DNA of 33,728 bases from Thermoflexaceae bacterium (GCA_029226085.1 JAQXXN010000204.1:1-33728), one strand, 5' to 3'; shown: positions 16,168 through 25,945, numbered from the stretch's first letter. Notes: generated by a model not told the origin, from the sequence alone. Numbers and translations: made by a program.

Positions 16168-18001
16168 TTTTCTCATCATCTCCAAAAAATTCCTGATACC
16201 ATACAAGGAACATGAAAATAGTCCATATTTTTCTGCTGTTATCTTCCTTGCCGGCTTTGTGGCGGTCGAGAAGCTTCACGATTTCATCCACGTTAAAGAA
16301 TTTCGCTGCGGCCTTGCTGGTAAAGGATTCTTTTACAATATTGTAATATTTGTCTTCCTTCAGCCAGATTCGAATCGGGACCGGGAATCCCAGTTTTTTC
16401 TTCTCGGCAACCATATCCGGAAGATAGCGGTGTGCTGCTTCACGCATGGCTACCTTGGTGTTTTTGTCTGTAACCTTATATTTGGTTGGAATGGTTCTTG
16501 CCAGCTCAAATACTTCCTTGTCAAGGAACGGTACACGTACCTCAAGGGAATTTGCCATACTCATTTTATCTGCCTTAAGGAGAATATCGCCAATCAGCCA
16601 GAAATGAATATCAATATACTGCATCTTGGTTACATCATCCTTGTCGGCGACTTTTGCATAATATGGTTTGGTAAGTTCCATAAACGGATATTTTCCGGTA
16701 GGATTTTTTAATATCTTTTCCCGTTCTTTTTCGTTGAACATGAATGCATTTCCAATAAATCGTTCTTCCACATCCTTGCTGGCACGGATTAAGAAATTCT
16801 TGCCCTTGAATTTGAATGGAAGTGCCTTTGCTATTCCTGCCATTGCCTTGCGAAGAGGCTTTGGAATCTTCTTCATCGGAGCCAGGGATAGAGGTTCGTG
16901 GTAGATATTATAGCCACCGAAAAATTCGTCTGCACCTTCACCGGATAAAGCTACCTTAACATGTTCTGCAGCTGTTTTACTTACAAAGTAAAGGGCAATG
17001 GCGGAAGGATCTGCAAGTGGCTCGTCCATGTGGTACTGGATTTTCGGAAGAACATCCCAGTATTCGTCAGTGGTGATTAATTTGCTGTAATTATCAATTT
17101 TTATTTTTTCGGATAATGACTTTGCATAGCCGATTTCGTTATACTTTTCATAATCAAAGCCTACGGTAAAGGTCTTGTCGCCATGGAAACTTGCGGCTAC
17201 ATAACTGGAGTCCACACCGCTTGAAAGGAAGGAACCAACTTCCACATCGCTGATTTTGTGGCTTTTTACGGAATCCTGCATGACGTCATCAATTTTGTCA
17301 ACCAGCTCTTCCATGGTAACATTTTCATCCGCTTCAAATTTCGGTTCCCAGTAACGGGTAATTTCCATTTTTCCATCCTTGAATATAAAATAGTGTGCCG
17401 GCATTAATTTAAAGATTCCTTTGAAAAATGTTTCCGGCAGTACGGAATACTGGAAGGTAAGATAGTTTTCCAGGGCATTTTCATTCATTTCTTTTTTATA
17501 TCCCGGATATTCGAGAATGCTTTTGATTTCGGAGCCATAGACCAGATTGCCGTTGATGTTGGTATAATAAAACGGTTTGATTCCAAAGTAATCTCTTGCG
17601 CCAAAAAGCTGCTTTTTATTGCTGTCCCATATAACAAATGCAAACATGCCGCGGAGCATGTTTAACATGTCCGGACCATATTCTTCATAAGCATGAATAA
17701 GAACTTCCGTATCTGCATTGTTGGAAAAAACATGTCCTTTTGCAATTAAATCTTCACGCAGAATCTGGTGGTTATATATTTCTCCGTTAAAGGTAATGAC
17801 AATGGACTTGTCCTCGTTATACATTGGCTGGCTTCCAAAGTCCAAGTCAATGATACTTAAACGCCTGAATCCCATTGCAACGGAATCATCTATGTGCTGA
17901 CCTGCACTGTCAGGCCCGCGATGGATAATCTTGTTCATCATATTCGTAAGACAGGTTTCCTTGTCATCTAAATCTCCGGTAAAACCGCAAAAACCACACA
18001 T
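16157..18001 (-). CDS. asnB: Asparagine synthetase (glutamine-hydrolysing)
   Basis: A 614-aa enzyme. The track start at 18013 is a TTG; the ATG at 18001 follows TTGGAGGCTAAC at good spacing and gives MCGFCGFTG, exposing the N-terminal catalytic Cys after Met removal. The glutaminase (Ntn) domain covers about 1-200 with IIHRGPDS, RRLSIIDL and FNGEIYNH. The synthetase domain carries the PP-loop variant SFLSSGVDSSYVAAS near residue 260, LSGEGADEFFGGYNIY and KADKMSMANSLEVRVPFLD. It makes asparagine from aspartate, ATP and glutamine in the cytoplasm. It is a single transcription unit with its own promoter (18078-18106) and terminator (16146-16167), divergent from sulP. Length and motifs are normal. 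Confidence 0.95.
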   Translation of the reverse strand: MCGFCGFTGDLDDKETCLTNMMNKIIHRGPDSAGQHIDDSVAMGFRRLSIIDLDFGSQPMYNEDKSIVITFNGEIYNHQILREDLIAKGHVFSNNADTEVLIHAYEEYGPDMLNMLRGMFAFVIWDSNKKQLFGARDYFGIKPFYYTNINGNLVYGSEIKSILEYPGYKKEMNENALENYLTFQYSVLPETFFKGIFKLMPAHYFIFKDGKMEITRYWEPKFEADENVTMEELVDKIDDVMQDSVKSHKISDVEVGSFLSSGVDSSYVAASFHGDKTFTVGFDYEKYNEIGYAKSLSEKIKIDNYSKLITTDEYWDVLPKIQYHMDEPLADPSAIALYFVSKTAAEHVKVALSGEGADEFFGGYNIYHEPLSLAPMKKIPKPLRKAMAGIAKALPFKFKGKNFLIRASKDVEERFIGNAFMFNEKEREKILKNPTGKYPFMELTKPYYAKVADKDDVTKMQYIDIHFWLIGDILLKADKMSMANSLEVRVPFLDKEVFELARTIPTKYKVTDKNTKVAMREAAHRYLPDMVAEKKKLGFPVPIRIWLKEDKYYNIVKESFTSKAAAKFFNVDEIVKLLDRHKAGKEDNSRKIWTIFMFLVWYQEFFGDDEKKAA

Positions 18002-18077
18002 GTTAGCCTCCAATCTGCCAGTAGCGTAATCCTATTGACGTGTGTTTTCTCACATATTCTTAACCATAATCATCCAA

Positions 18078-18106
18078 ATTATATCAAAGTGGAAAGAAAA
18101 CGTCAA
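18078..18106 (-). promoter_or_regulatory. asnB promoter
   Basis: On the minus strand, TTGACG (18106-18101), a 17-bp spacer and TATAAT (18083-18078) form a near-consensus vegetative promoter 77 bp upstream of the asnB ATG. The leader is short and no attenuator is obvious. Confidence 0.8.
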
Positions 18107-18155
18107 TTTATGGGATAAATTTAATAGTTATTTAATGGTAAGAAAGGAATTTATT

Positions 18156-18164
18156 TGCTATAAT
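18156..18164 (+). promoter_or_regulatory. sulP extended -10 promoter
   Basis: TGcTATAAT is a full extended -10 box 33 bp before the sulP ATG. No good -35 is visible at standard spacing, as expected for extended -10 promoters. Confidence 0.65.
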
Positions 18165-18196
18165 AAAATCCAAAGGCTGACAAAGGGGATTTGTGA

Positions 18197-20332
18197 ATGA
18201 AATATTTTAGCAAAGAAAATCTGACAAAAGATATCCTTTCAGGAATTATTGTTGCTCTGGTGTCCATACCGATTGCCATGGGATATGCCCAAGTTGCAGG
18301 ACTTCCGGCTGTTTACGGACTGTATGGTTCGGTGTTTCCGATTCTGGTATATGGATTCTTTACGTCCTCACCGCAGTTTGTATTTGGCGTGGATGCGACT
18401 CCGGCAGCACTGGTTGGGGGTTCGCTTGCAAGTCTTGGAATTGTGTCGGGTTCGCCTGAGGCAATGAAAACTGTTCCGGTAATAACCATGGTTACAGCGT
18501 GCTGGCTTTTAGTTTTTTATTTCGTGAAGGCCGGAAAACTGGTTAATTACATATCCACGCCGGTTATGGGAGGCTTTATTTCGGGTATCGGATGTACTAT
18601 TATTCTGATGCTGGTTCCTAAGCTTTTTGGTGGAGATGTGGGAACGGGAGAATTATTTGTACTGCTTTATCACATCTGGGAAGAACTTGGACATTTTAAT
18701 CTTCTTTCTGCTGTCCTTGGAATTGCAACAGTCATTATTATGCAAATAGCAAAAAAATACATACCGAAGTTTCCAATGTCGGTTGCACTCATGGCAATCG
18801 GCGCAGGACTTACGGCTTTCTTTCATGTTGACCGGTATGGAGTCAAGCTGCTTCCAAGTGTGGAGGCGGGAATGCCTAAAATTGTCCGGCCGGATTTTTC
18901 TGTTCTTCTGAAGCATGGAGAAGATATCATTGTACTATCCTTTACAATTGCATTGGTAATCGTGGCGCAGACTCTTCTTGCAACTAATAATTATGCGCTT
19001 AAATATAATTATAAAATAAATAATAATCGAGAAGTGCTGGCATATGCGGCGGGAAATGCAGCAGGAGTGCTGGTAGGATGCTGTCCGATTAACGGAAGTG
19101 TGTCGAGAACCGGAATTGCAGACCAGTATGGATGTAAATCACAGGTGATGTCTGTTGCGGCGGCTGTTACAATGGTTCTGGTACTACTTTTCGGAACGGG
19201 AATTCTTGCTTATCTTCCGGTACCGGTTCTTACGGGAATCGTTGTTTCGGCGCTGATTGGCATTATTGAATTTAAGGTAGCCAAAAAGACCTGGGAATCC
19301 GATAAGCAGGAATTTGGAATTTTTATGGCGGCATTTTTGGGAGTACTGCTGTTAGGCACAATTTATGGTGTGGTTATCGGTGTTGTGTTATCCTTTGTTG
19401 CAGTAATCATCCGTGCGGTAATTCCGCCAAAAGCATTTCTTGGAATGATACCGGGACATGAGGGATTGTATAATCTTAAGAGAAACAGGGATGCAAGACC
19501 GATTGAACATACGGTAATTTATCGTTTCAGCGGCAATCTTTTCTTTGCTAATATTAATGCATTCCAGCAGGACATTGAAAATGCCATAAAGGAAGATACA
19601 AAACAGGTTATTGTGGATGCAAGGGGGATTGGTAATATTGACATTACAGCAGCAGAACGCCTTGTTATTCTGAATCGGAATCTTAAGAACCGGGGAATTC
19701 ATTTTTATCTGACCGAGCATGTGGGCGCGGTAAATGATCAACTTCGGGCACTTGGCGCAGGGTGTCTCATAGAAGAAGGAGTGGTACGCCGGACGGTATC
19801 GCTTGCTTTGCGTTCGGCAGGAGTTACGAAACCTTATCCACTTGAGGGCGTGGAAAAAAACGTGGAATATCCTTATGTGGAGGCAAATGAGCGTCTTGCT
19901 GAATTTGAGTGGGCATTTGGTGAAGGTGCCGAGGAGAAAATGGAGCAGCTTGCAACGGAGGTGGCAGAAAAGCTGGCACATTCGGAAAATTACAGCGTTG
20001 AGAATATTGTGGAAGCGGAAAATGATGCTTCATGGGGCAGGGTAGGTCTTTTTGATGAGGATGAACTTCTGGGACGTCTGGAAATGCATTTGTCAGAACT
20101 TGAGGATGCAAATGAATTGAAGATGGATATGAAGGAGATTGAAAAACGGATTGCACAGAGGCGCATGGTAATTGAAAAGAAAATTAAGAATTTAAGCCCT
20201 GAAGCATTGGAGATGTTAAAGAGACATCGAGAGGAAATAGAGGAACATCTTAGGAAGAAGAATCCGGAATATTATGAGAGGGTTGTAGAGATGAGGGAGA
20301 AATTTGAAAAGAATCAGGAGAAAGAAAAATGA
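18197..20332 (+). CDS. SulP-family anion transporter with STAS domain and long acidic tail
   Basis: A 711-aa protein. The membrane domain (about 1-420) begins with DILSGIIVALVSIPIAMGYA and AGLPAVYGLYGSVFP, the SLC26/SulP signature, and has about 10-14 hydrophobic segments. A STAS domain (about 435-545) contains IYRFSGNLFFANINAFQ and VIVDARGIGNIDITAAERL. Most bacterial SulP proteins end there at about 550-570 aa. This one continues about 160 residues, strongly charged and probably helical (EAEEKMEQLATEVAEKL-like, IEKRIAQRRMVIEKKIK). The transported anion (sulfate, bicarbonate or a dicarboxylate) cannot be read from sequence. The stop overlaps the next start as ATGA, so the 67-aa protein is coupled to it. 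Confidence 0.9.
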   Translation: MKYFSKENLTKDILSGIIVALVSIPIAMGYAQVAGLPAVYGLYGSVFPILVYGFFTSSPQFVFGVDATPAALVGGSLASLGIVSGSPEAMKTVPVITMVTACWLLVFYFVKAGKLVNYISTPVMGGFISGIGCTIILMLVPKLFGGDVGTGELFVLLYHIWEELGHFNLLSAVLGIATVIIMQIAKKYIPKFPMSVALMAIGAGLTAFFHVDRYGVKLLPSVEAGMPKIVRPDFSVLLKHGEDIIVLSFTIALVIVAQTLLATNNYALKYNYKINNNREVLAYAAGNAAGVLVGCCPINGSVSRTGIADQYGCKSQVMSVAAAVTMVLVLLFGTGILAYLPVPVLTGIVVSALIGIIEFKVAKKTWESDKQEFGIFMAAFLGVLLLGTIYGVVIGVVLSFVAVIIRAVIPPKAFLGMIPGHEGLYNLKRNRDARPIEHTVIYRFSGNLFFANINAFQQDIENAIKEDTKQVIVDARGIGNIDITAAERLVILNRNLKNRGIHFYLTEHVGAVNDQLRALGAGCLIEEGVVRRTVSLALRSAGVTKPYPLEGVEKNVEYPYVEANERLAEFEWAFGEGAEEKMEQLATEVAEKLAHSENYSVENIVEAENDASWGRVGLFDEDELLGRLEMHLSELEDANELKMDMKEIEKRIAQRRMVIEKKIKNLSPEALEMLKRHREEIEEHLRKKNPEYYERVVEMREKFEKNQEKEK

Positions 20333-20532
20333 AAAGCATTTTAATAAAAGACACAACCAAACAGGAGCGAATTGCCATCATCAAGGAATGGATTCCGGAG
20401 GATGACGGACTGAATGACTGTGAAATTGATATGTGGGATATGTACCGGGATTATATTAACGGGGAAAAGGAAATCTCAGAAATTAATGCAGAATTCCGGA
20501 CAGATTTTTATTCCGAACCGGAAGAAAAATAA
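20329..20532 (+). CDS. Small acidic protein coupled to sulP, unknown function
   Basis: A 67-aa ORF whose ATG overlaps the sulP stop (ATGA). The AGGAGAAAG stretch just upstream can serve as ribosome site. The protein is acidic and soluble (IKEWIPEDDGLNDCEIDMWD, MYRDYINGEKEISEIN) with no membrane segment or known motif. Codon use matches neighbours, and it ends 12 bp before the MBL gene, so it sits inside a tight operon and is likely real. A role with the transporter's long cytoplasmic tail is possible but is pure inference. Confidence 0.7.
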   Translation: MKSILIKDTTKQERIAIIKEWIPEDDGLNDCEIDMWDMYRDYINGEKEISEINAEFRTDFYSEPEEK

Positions 20533-20544
20533 TGGGGTGACAAA

Positions 20545-21168
20545 ATGCAAATTATCAAATTGGTTCTGGGTGCATGTATCACGAACTGTTATGTCATAGC
20601 TTCGGATAAAGGGAATGCGGTTCTGATTGACCCGGCAGATGAGGCAGATAAGATTATAGAGGCAATTGAAAGCCAAAACCTTAAGTTAAAATATGTTTTC
20701 ATAACACACGGACATACGGATCATATTCTTGCACTTGAAAAGGTAAAAGATCATTTTAAGGTGCCGGTTGTGATTTCGAAAATTGATGCATGGCGTCTTG
20801 AAGATGAAGCATTAATTAATGAGCGCCCTTATGTGACGGTGCCTTATAGGGCGGTACGTCCGGATATTCTGATTCAGGAAGATGATGAAATTTATCTGGA
20901 TGAGCTATGCTTTCGGTTCTATGGAATGCCGGGACATACGGACGGCTCCATGGCGATTGTCATGGGAGATGTTATTTTTACGGGCGATACGCTTCTTTTT
21001 GAAAAGCACGGCAAGACGACGCTTCCGGGTGGAAATGAAGACAAACTTGTGGATTCCATTAACCGGATGATGAAGGATTTTCCGGGAGATTACAGGATTC
21101 TTACCGGACATCGGGAAGAGACCACGTTGGAGCATGAAAGACAGCATAATCCTTATGTGAGAAGATAG
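20545..21168 (+). CDS. MBL-fold metallo-hydrolase (glyoxalase II-like)
   Basis: A 207-aa cytoplasmic protein. The metal-binding motif THGHTDH is near residue 55, GMPGHTDGS near 130, FTGDTLLF (bridging Asp) near 150, and LTGHREETTLEHERQHNP at the end. This is the compact hydroxyacylglutathione-hydrolase-like subgroup (YcbL type) common in anaerobes, which lack glutathione, so the true substrate is unknown. The start follows GGGGTGA, 12 bp after the 67-aa gene. Length is normal for the subgroup. Confidence 0.9.
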   Translation: MQIIKLVLGACITNCYVIASDKGNAVLIDPADEADKIIEAIESQNLKLKYVFITHGHTDHILALEKVKDHFKVPVVISKIDAWRLEDEALINERPYVTVPYRAVRPDILIQEDDEIYLDELCFRFYGMPGHTDGSMAIVMGDVIFTGDTLLFEKHGKTTLPGGNEDKLVDSINRMMKDFPGDYRILTGHREETTLEHERQHNPYVRR

Positions 21169-21186
21169 AATGGAGAGGTTAAGAAC

Positions 21187-21598
21187 ATGATTGAACAGCT
21201 CATAAAAGATTTTACAGCCTGCCCACAGGTGGAGGCTGTGGCACTTGGCGGTTCCAGAGCTGGTGAAGCATATGATGAAAAATCCGATTATGATGTATAT
21301 GTGTACTGCAATGGCAGCATTCCGGAGGAAAAACGTCATGAAATCTTATCTGACTGCTGTAAGGTAATGGAGATAGGAAATCATTTCTGGGAATATGAGG
21401 ATAACTGTACACTTACAAATGGCGTGGATATTGATATCATTTACCGAAATCTGTAAAAAGCAGTGCAGATATCTTCCGAAAGATTTTGAAGAAAATCTCG
21501 AACGGCTTTTTTCTGACATGTCTGTAAATCCGGACATGGTACCAAAAGATATTGATAAGATTATCACGGCGTTAGAAAACGGACTTTTAAATTTATAG
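21187..21598 (+). pseudogene. Nucleotidyltransferase-domain protein, internally deleted and frameshifted
   Basis: The first ORF (21187-21456, 89 aa) has the minimal nucleotidyltransferase signature: LGGSRAGEAYDEKSDYDVYV (G-G-S-R with D-x-D) and a third Asp in GVDIDIIYRNL, then a stop. A second frame (from about 21450 to 21598) continues at once with CKKQCRYLPKDFEENLERLF, which resembles the C-terminal end of the same protein family, normally about 250-290 aa. About 150 middle residues are missing and the join changes frame. It starts 18 bp after the MBL gene with an AGAGG site, so it was once the next operon member. A stand-alone short nucleotidyltransferase of 89 aa is the alternative, but the C-terminal match argues against it. 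Confidence 0.65.
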
Positions 21599-21618
21599 TT
21601 ACAAAGGAGCGGGGTAAC

Positions 21619-22263
21619 ATGACAATTACAAAGTATCTATTATTATTACTTGGCTTACTTTTTCTTACCGGGAGTGGAAGTTATCAGGAACCTCCCAAGA
21701 CAGAGATGAATCAAATGGATGGCTGGATGGAAGCATATGTGGATAAGATGACAGAATGCATGCAGGAAGATCCGGAGAGTTCATTTGAACTGATTTATGT
21801 GGATGATGATGATATTCCGGAGCTTGCGGCAGGAAGACAAGGTGTTTATGTGAGTGTATTTTCCTACGGACCGAAGGGGATTACCACCATTGTGGATCAG
21901 TGCGGTTATGGAGTCATGGGAGTTGCAGGATATGAATACAGTCCACGGGATAATGTGATGCGAGTGTATGATGCTGATTTTGCAGGAGCAATTATGTGGC
22001 TGGATTACTGGAGAATTGGAGAGGACAAGGAACGGGAAGAATTTTATGATCAGGCGTTATGCTGTTCGTATTATAATGAGATTTATGAAATGGCAGACGG
22101 AGGAGAACCGGACTGGGAGACCATGTATTATTTCTATGGGGATGAGCAGATTACTCCGGAAGAGTATGATTCTTATCTGATAGATGGTGATTACTGCTAC
22201 ATTGTGCTTGGAAAATCTTATGAGGAAATAATGGATGAACTGATGGAGATACGGAAAGAATAA
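21619..22263 (+). CDS. Secreted acidic protein with imperfect lipobox, unknown function
   Basis: A 214-aa protein with an AAAGGAGCGGGG ribosome site. Residues 1-20 form a signal sequence (YLLLLLGLLFLTGSGS); a lipobox Cys would be expected at the Ser in TGSGS but is absent, so it is either signal peptidase I processed or anchored by the hydrophobic segment. The mature part is rich in Asp, Glu and Tyr. It includes FELIYVDDDDIPELAAG, a motif seen in many Clostridial surface proteins that resembles a Ca-binding FG-GAP-like turn. No catalytic motif is seen. It follows the broken nucleotidyltransferase by 20 bp and precedes the icd promoter. Confidence 0.75.
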   Translation: MTITKYLLLLLGLLFLTGSGSYQEPPKTEMNQMDGWMEAYVDKMTECMQEDPESSFELIYVDDDDIPELAAGRQGVYVSVFSYGPKGITTIVDQCGYGVMGVAGYEYSPRDNVMRVYDADFAGAIMWLDYWRIGEDKEREEFYDQALCCSYYNEIYEMADGGEPDWETMYYFYGDEQITPEEYDSYLIDGDYCYIVLGKSYEEIMDELMEIRKE

Positions 22264-22284
22264 ATTTTACTCAAATATGAAGAG

Positions 22285-22313
22285 TTTACAAATCATGCAT
22301 TTTATTATAAAAT
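22285..22313 (+). promoter_or_regulatory. icd promoter
   Basis: TTTACA (22285-22290), 17 bp, then TAAAAT (22308-22313), about 70 bp before the icd start, which has an AGGAGG site. No operator palindrome was found. Confidence 0.55.
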
Positions 22314-22384
22314 GATATCAAATTTTTACTTTACGCCCCAAAAAGCGAAAAGTGCCATTCTTGTGGATTTAGGAGGATACGTTT

Positions 22385-23593
22385 ATGGAAAAGATTAAAA
22401 TGACAACACCACTTGTTGAGATGGATGGAGACGAGATGACCAGAGTTCTCTGGAAGATGATTAAGGATGAGCTTTTATTACCATTCGTTGATTTAAAGAC
22501 AGAATACTATGATCTTGGACTAGAGTACAGAAATGAAACCAATGACCAGGTAACAGTAGATTCAGCCAATGCCACCAAGAAATATGGTGTTGCGGTTAAA
22601 TGTGCAACCATTACTCCGAATGCGGCAAGAATGACGGAATATAATCTTAAAGAAATGTGGAAGAGCCCGAATGGAACCATTCGTGCAATTCTTGACGGAA
22701 CGGTTTTTCGTGCTCCGATTATCGTAAAGGGTATCGAACCATATGTTTCCACATGGAAGAAGCCGATTACCATTGCAAGACATGCATATGGTGATGTATA
22801 TAAGGGAACGGAAATGAAGATTCCGGGACCGGGAAAGGCTGAACTTGTCTATACGGCAGAAGACGGAAGCGAGACACGTGAGTTAATCCATGACTTTAAG
22901 GGTTCAGGAATTATTCAGGGCATGCATAATCTTACAAGCTCCATTGAAAGTTTTGCAAGAAGCTGCTTTAATTTTGCACTGGATACAAAGCAGGATTTGT
23001 GGTTTGCAACAAAGGATACCATTTCCAAAAAGTATGATCATACCTTTAAGGATATTTTCCAGGAAATCTTTGATGCAGAATATGCGGAAAAGTTTAAGGC
23101 AGCAGGAATTGAATATTTCTATACACTGATTGATGATGCAGTGGCAAGAGTTATCCGTTCCGAGGGCGGTTATATCTGGGCTTGTAAGAACTATGACGGT
23201 GATGTAATGTCCGACATGGTTGCAACTGCATTTGGCTCCCTTTCCATGATGACTTCCGTACTTGTTTCACCGGAAGGTAACTATGAGTATGAGGCAGCAC
23301 ACGGAACGGTACAGAGACATTATTATAAGTATTTAAAGGGAGAGAAGACTTCAACCAATCCGATTGCAACCATCTTTGCATGGACGGGTGCCTTAAGAAA
23401 GAGAGGCGAGATGGATCAGCTTCCGGAGCTGATGGGATTTGCGGACAAGCTTGAGAAAGCATGTATTGATACCATTGAAAACGGTGAAATGACAAATGAC
23501 CTTGCTATTATCACAAAGCTTCCAAATCCGGTTGTGTTAAACAGTGAGGAATTTATCAAGGCTATCCGCAAGACACTGGAAGCATCTTTATAG
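22385..23593 (+). CDS. icd: Isocitrate dehydrogenase (NADP), eukaryote-like dimeric type
   Basis: A 402-aa enzyme whose sequence resembles mammalian IDH1/IDH2 more than E. coli Icd: [19 protein letters not shown] at the N-terminus, [19 protein letters not shown], and [22 protein letters not shown] with the isocitrate-binding Ser/Asn/Arg. The metal-binding [20 protein letters not shown]-like segment (TLIDDAVA), [18 protein letters not shown] and the NADP-site [10 protein letters not shown] follow. It converts isocitrate to 2-oxoglutarate with NADPH, supplying glutamate synthesis in an incomplete TCA pathway. Length is typical of this subfamily. It is probably monocistronic or leads into the HAD gene 46 bp on. 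Confidence 0.95.
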   Translation: MEKIKMTTPLVEMDGDEMTRVLWKMIKDELLLPFVDLKTEYYDLGLEYRNETNDQVTVDSANATKKYGVAVKCATITPNAARMTEYNLKEMWKSPNGTIRAILDGTVFRAPIIVKGIEPYVSTWKKPITIARHAYGDVYKGTEMKIPGPGKAELVYTAEDGSETRELIHDFKGSGIIQGMHNLTSSIESFARSCFNFALDTKQDLWFATKDTISKKYDHTFKDIFQEIFDAEYAEKFKAAGIEYFYTLIDDAVARVIRSEGGYIWACKNYDGDVMSDMVATAFGSLSMMTSVLVSPEGNYEYEAAHGTVQRHYYKYLKGEKTSTNPIATIFAWTGALRKRGEMDQLPELMGFADKLEKACIDTIENGEMTNDLAIITKLPNPVVLNSEEFIKAIRKTLEASL

Positions 23594-23639
23594 AATGGAA
23601 ACCGGCAGATAACATATTATAACAAAGGATTTTGTGTTT

Positions 23640-24419
23640 ATGATTAAACTAATTGCAAGTGATGTGGATGGCACATTACTTCAACGTGGAGAAAATAAAA
23701 TCAGTCAGGAAGTATTTGATGTTATTAATGCGGTAAGCGATATGGGCGTGCTGTTTGTAATTGCAAGCGGCAGGCCTTATTGCGAGTTAAAGCATCTTTT
23801 TGAACCGGTCATGGACAAGATTGCGCTGGTATGCAGTGACGGGGCATTGACCGTATATCATGGCAAGAATGTCTTGAAGACTTCCATGGATCGTCATAAG
23901 GCTGAGGAACTTTTATATGACGTGGAAATGAAACCTGATTGTGAGTTTCTGGTATATGGCGAATTCATTGCGTACATGAAGCCAAAGGATGAGTCTTATG
24001 ATTTAAAAATCCGAGAAACCTGTTTTAACAATGTAAATGTAATTAATACATTTAAAAATATTGGAGAAGATTACCTTAAAATCGGCATATATAATAAAAA
24101 GGGGATTGCACAGGTTGAGGATTATTTTCTTGGCAAATGGTCAAAGGATTTTGAAGTGATTTATTCGGCAAATGAATGGCTGGAATTCACCGCTCCGGGG
24201 GTTAATAAGAGCGTGGGAATTGAAGCACTGATGAAGAAGTTTGGCATAAAAAAAGAAGAAACCATTGCGTTTGGCGACAGTTATAATGACATTGGAATGT
24301 TTCATGCGGTGGGACGTGGATATGCCATGGAGACTGCCAAGGACAAACTTAAGGAAATTGCATACGGAAGCTCTGAGCGCGTGGAATGGTCTGTTAAGAA
24401 ATTATTTGGAATTGATTAA
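23640..24419 (+). CDS. HAD-IIB (Cof-like) phosphatase
   Basis: About 259 aa. The ATG at 23640 is preferred over the GTG at 23634 because AAAGGA lies 10 bases upstream. HAD motif I is SDVDGTLL at the N-terminus, motif II IASGRPY near residue 45, and the motif III/IV region carries NKSVGIEALMKKFG and AFGDSYNDIGMF near 215. The cap between about 85 and 185 is the C2B type of Cof/YidA sugar-phosphate phosphatases. These dephosphorylate small phosphosugars or flavin/pyridoxal phosphates; the substrate is not predictable. It lies 18 bp before glpK and is likely co-transcribed with it. Confidence 0.9.
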   Translation: MIKLIASDVDGTLLQRGENKISQEVFDVINAVSDMGVLFVIASGRPYCELKHLFEPVMDKIALVCSDGALTVYHGKNVLKTSMDRHKAEELLYDVEMKPDCEFLVYGEFIAYMKPKDESYDLKIRETCFNNVNVINTFKNIGEDYLKIGIYNKKGIAQVEDYFLGKWSKDFEVIYSANEWLEFTAPGVNKSVGIEALMKKFGIKKEETIAFGDSYNDIGMFHAVGRGYAMETAKDKLKEIAYGSSERVEWSVKKLFGID

Positions 24420-24437
24420 TGGAAAACGGGGTGTATC

Positions 24438-25922
24438 ATGGAAAAGAAGTATGTAATGGCACTGGATCAGGGGACTACAAGTTCACGTTGTATTCTCTTT
24501 GATAAAACAGGAAAAATCTGCAGCATGGCACAAAAAGAGTTTACCCAGTATTATCCGAATCCGGGCTGGGTGGAGCATGACCCGGTGGAAATCTGGTCTT
24601 CACAGATTAGTGTGCTATCTGAGGCAATGAGCAAGATTTCCTGTACGGCGGAAGAGATTGCTGCCATCGGCATTACCAATCAGCGGGAAACCACCATTAT
24701 CTGGGATCGGGAAACAGGAAAGCCGGTATACAACGCCATCGTATGGCAGTGTAAAAGAACATCAGACAGGATAGACCGGTTGAATGAAGAAGGATTTGGA
24801 GATGTGATTCCTGCCAAGACAGGGCTGATTCCGGATTCTTATTTTTCTGCAACCAAGATCCAGTGGATTCTGGAACATGTGGAAGGGGCAGAAAAACGTG
24901 CAAAAGAAGGCAAACTGTGTTTTGGTACGGTGGATTCATGGCTTATGTATAATCTTACGGAGGGCAAGGTTTTTACCACGGATTATACCAACGCCTCCCG
25001 AACCATGCTATATAATATTGAGAAGCTGGACTGGGATGATGAAATCCTGGAATATTTTAACATACCACGGTGCATGCTGCCGGAAGTAATGCCATCGTGC
25101 GGAATTTTCGGTTATACTTCCAAAAAACTGACCGGCGGCATGGAAATTCCAATTGCCGGTGTGGCAGGTGACCAGCAGGCGGCACTTTTCGGACAGTGTT
25201 GTTTTGATGCCGGTGAGGTGAAAAATACTTATGGAACAGGCTGCTTTATGCTGATGAATACGGGAAAACGCCTGGTAAGAAGCGGTAACGGTCTGCTCAC
25301 AACACTTTCTGCCGGAACGAAGGAAACTCCGGAATATGCCCTGGAGGGAAGTGTCTTTGTGGCCGGTGCGGCAATTCAGTGGCTGCGGGATGAATTACAG
25401 CTGATTCGTAACTCTTCCGAGACGGAGGAAATTGCAATGAAAGTTCCGGATACCAACGGGGTCTATCTTGTACCGGCATTTGCCGGCCTTGGTGCGCCAT
25501 ACTGGAATCAGCATGCAAGAGGAATCATAACAGGTCTTACAAGGGGTGCGGGAAAGGATCATATTGTGCGGGCAACTCTGGAATCCATAGCATATCAGGT
25601 TAATGACCTGCTTTCTGCGATGGAAAACGATTCCCATATCCGGTTAAAATCCCTAAAAGTTGACGGAGGCGCATCCGTAAATAACTTTTTAATGCAGTTT
25701 CAGGCGGATATTCTTAAAAAACCGGTGGAACGCCCAAAAACTGTGGAAACTACGGGACTGGGGGCGGCATTTCTTGCGGGACTTTCAGTGGGATTCTGGA
25801 GGGACAAGGAGGAACTTCGCAGTATTTGGGAAAAGGAACGGGAATTTGTTCCGATGATGGAAGAAAAACGCAGGGATCAACTGGTGGAAGGATGGAAAAA
25901 GGCCATTAATCTGCTTATATGA
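24438..25922 (+). CDS. glpK: Glycerol kinase
   Basis: A 494-aa FGGY-family kinase. Motifs in order: [15 protein letters not shown] (ATP phosphate 1), [84 protein letters not shown] and [19 protein letters not shown], with the [15 protein letters not shown] end. These are glycerol-kinase-specific rather than generic FGGY features. It phosphorylates glycerol to glycerol-3-phosphate in the cytoplasm. No glpF or glpD is adjacent, but a glycerophosphodiester phosphodiesterase gene 0.8 kb downstream (broken) suggests a loose glycerol/phosphodiester cluster. The start follows ACGGGGTG. Length is normal (about 495-500). Confidence 0.95.
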   Translation: MEKKYVMALDQGTTSSRCILFDKTGKICSMAQKEFTQYYPNPGWVEHDPVEIWSSQISVLSEAMSKISCTAEEIAAIGITNQRETTIIWDRETGKPVYNAIVWQCKRTSDRIDRLNEEGFGDVIPAKTGLIPDSYFSATKIQWILEHVEGAEKRAKEGKLCFGTVDSWLMYNLTEGKVFTTDYTNASRTMLYNIEKLDWDDEILEYFNIPRCMLPEVMPSCGIFGYTSKKLTGGMEIPIAGVAGDQQAALFGQCCFDAGEVKNTYGTGCFMLMNTGKRLVRSGNGLLTTLSAGTKETPEYALEGSVFVAGAAIQWLRDELQLIRNSSETEEIAMKVPDTNGVYLVPAFAGLGAPYWNQHARGIITGLTRGAGKDHIVRATLESIAYQVNDLLSAMENDSHIRLKSLKVDGGASVNNFLMQFQADILKKPVERPKTVETTGLGAAFLAGLSVGFWRDKEELRSIWEKEREFVPMMEEKRRDQLVEGWKKAINLLI

Positions 25923-25945
25923 TTTCAAGTCTTGAATTTTTATGG

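Noticed and set aside
16259-16904. Plus-strand ORFs within asnB
   Set aside because: They are shadows on the opposite strand of a clearly conserved enzyme, with no ribosome sites or motifs.
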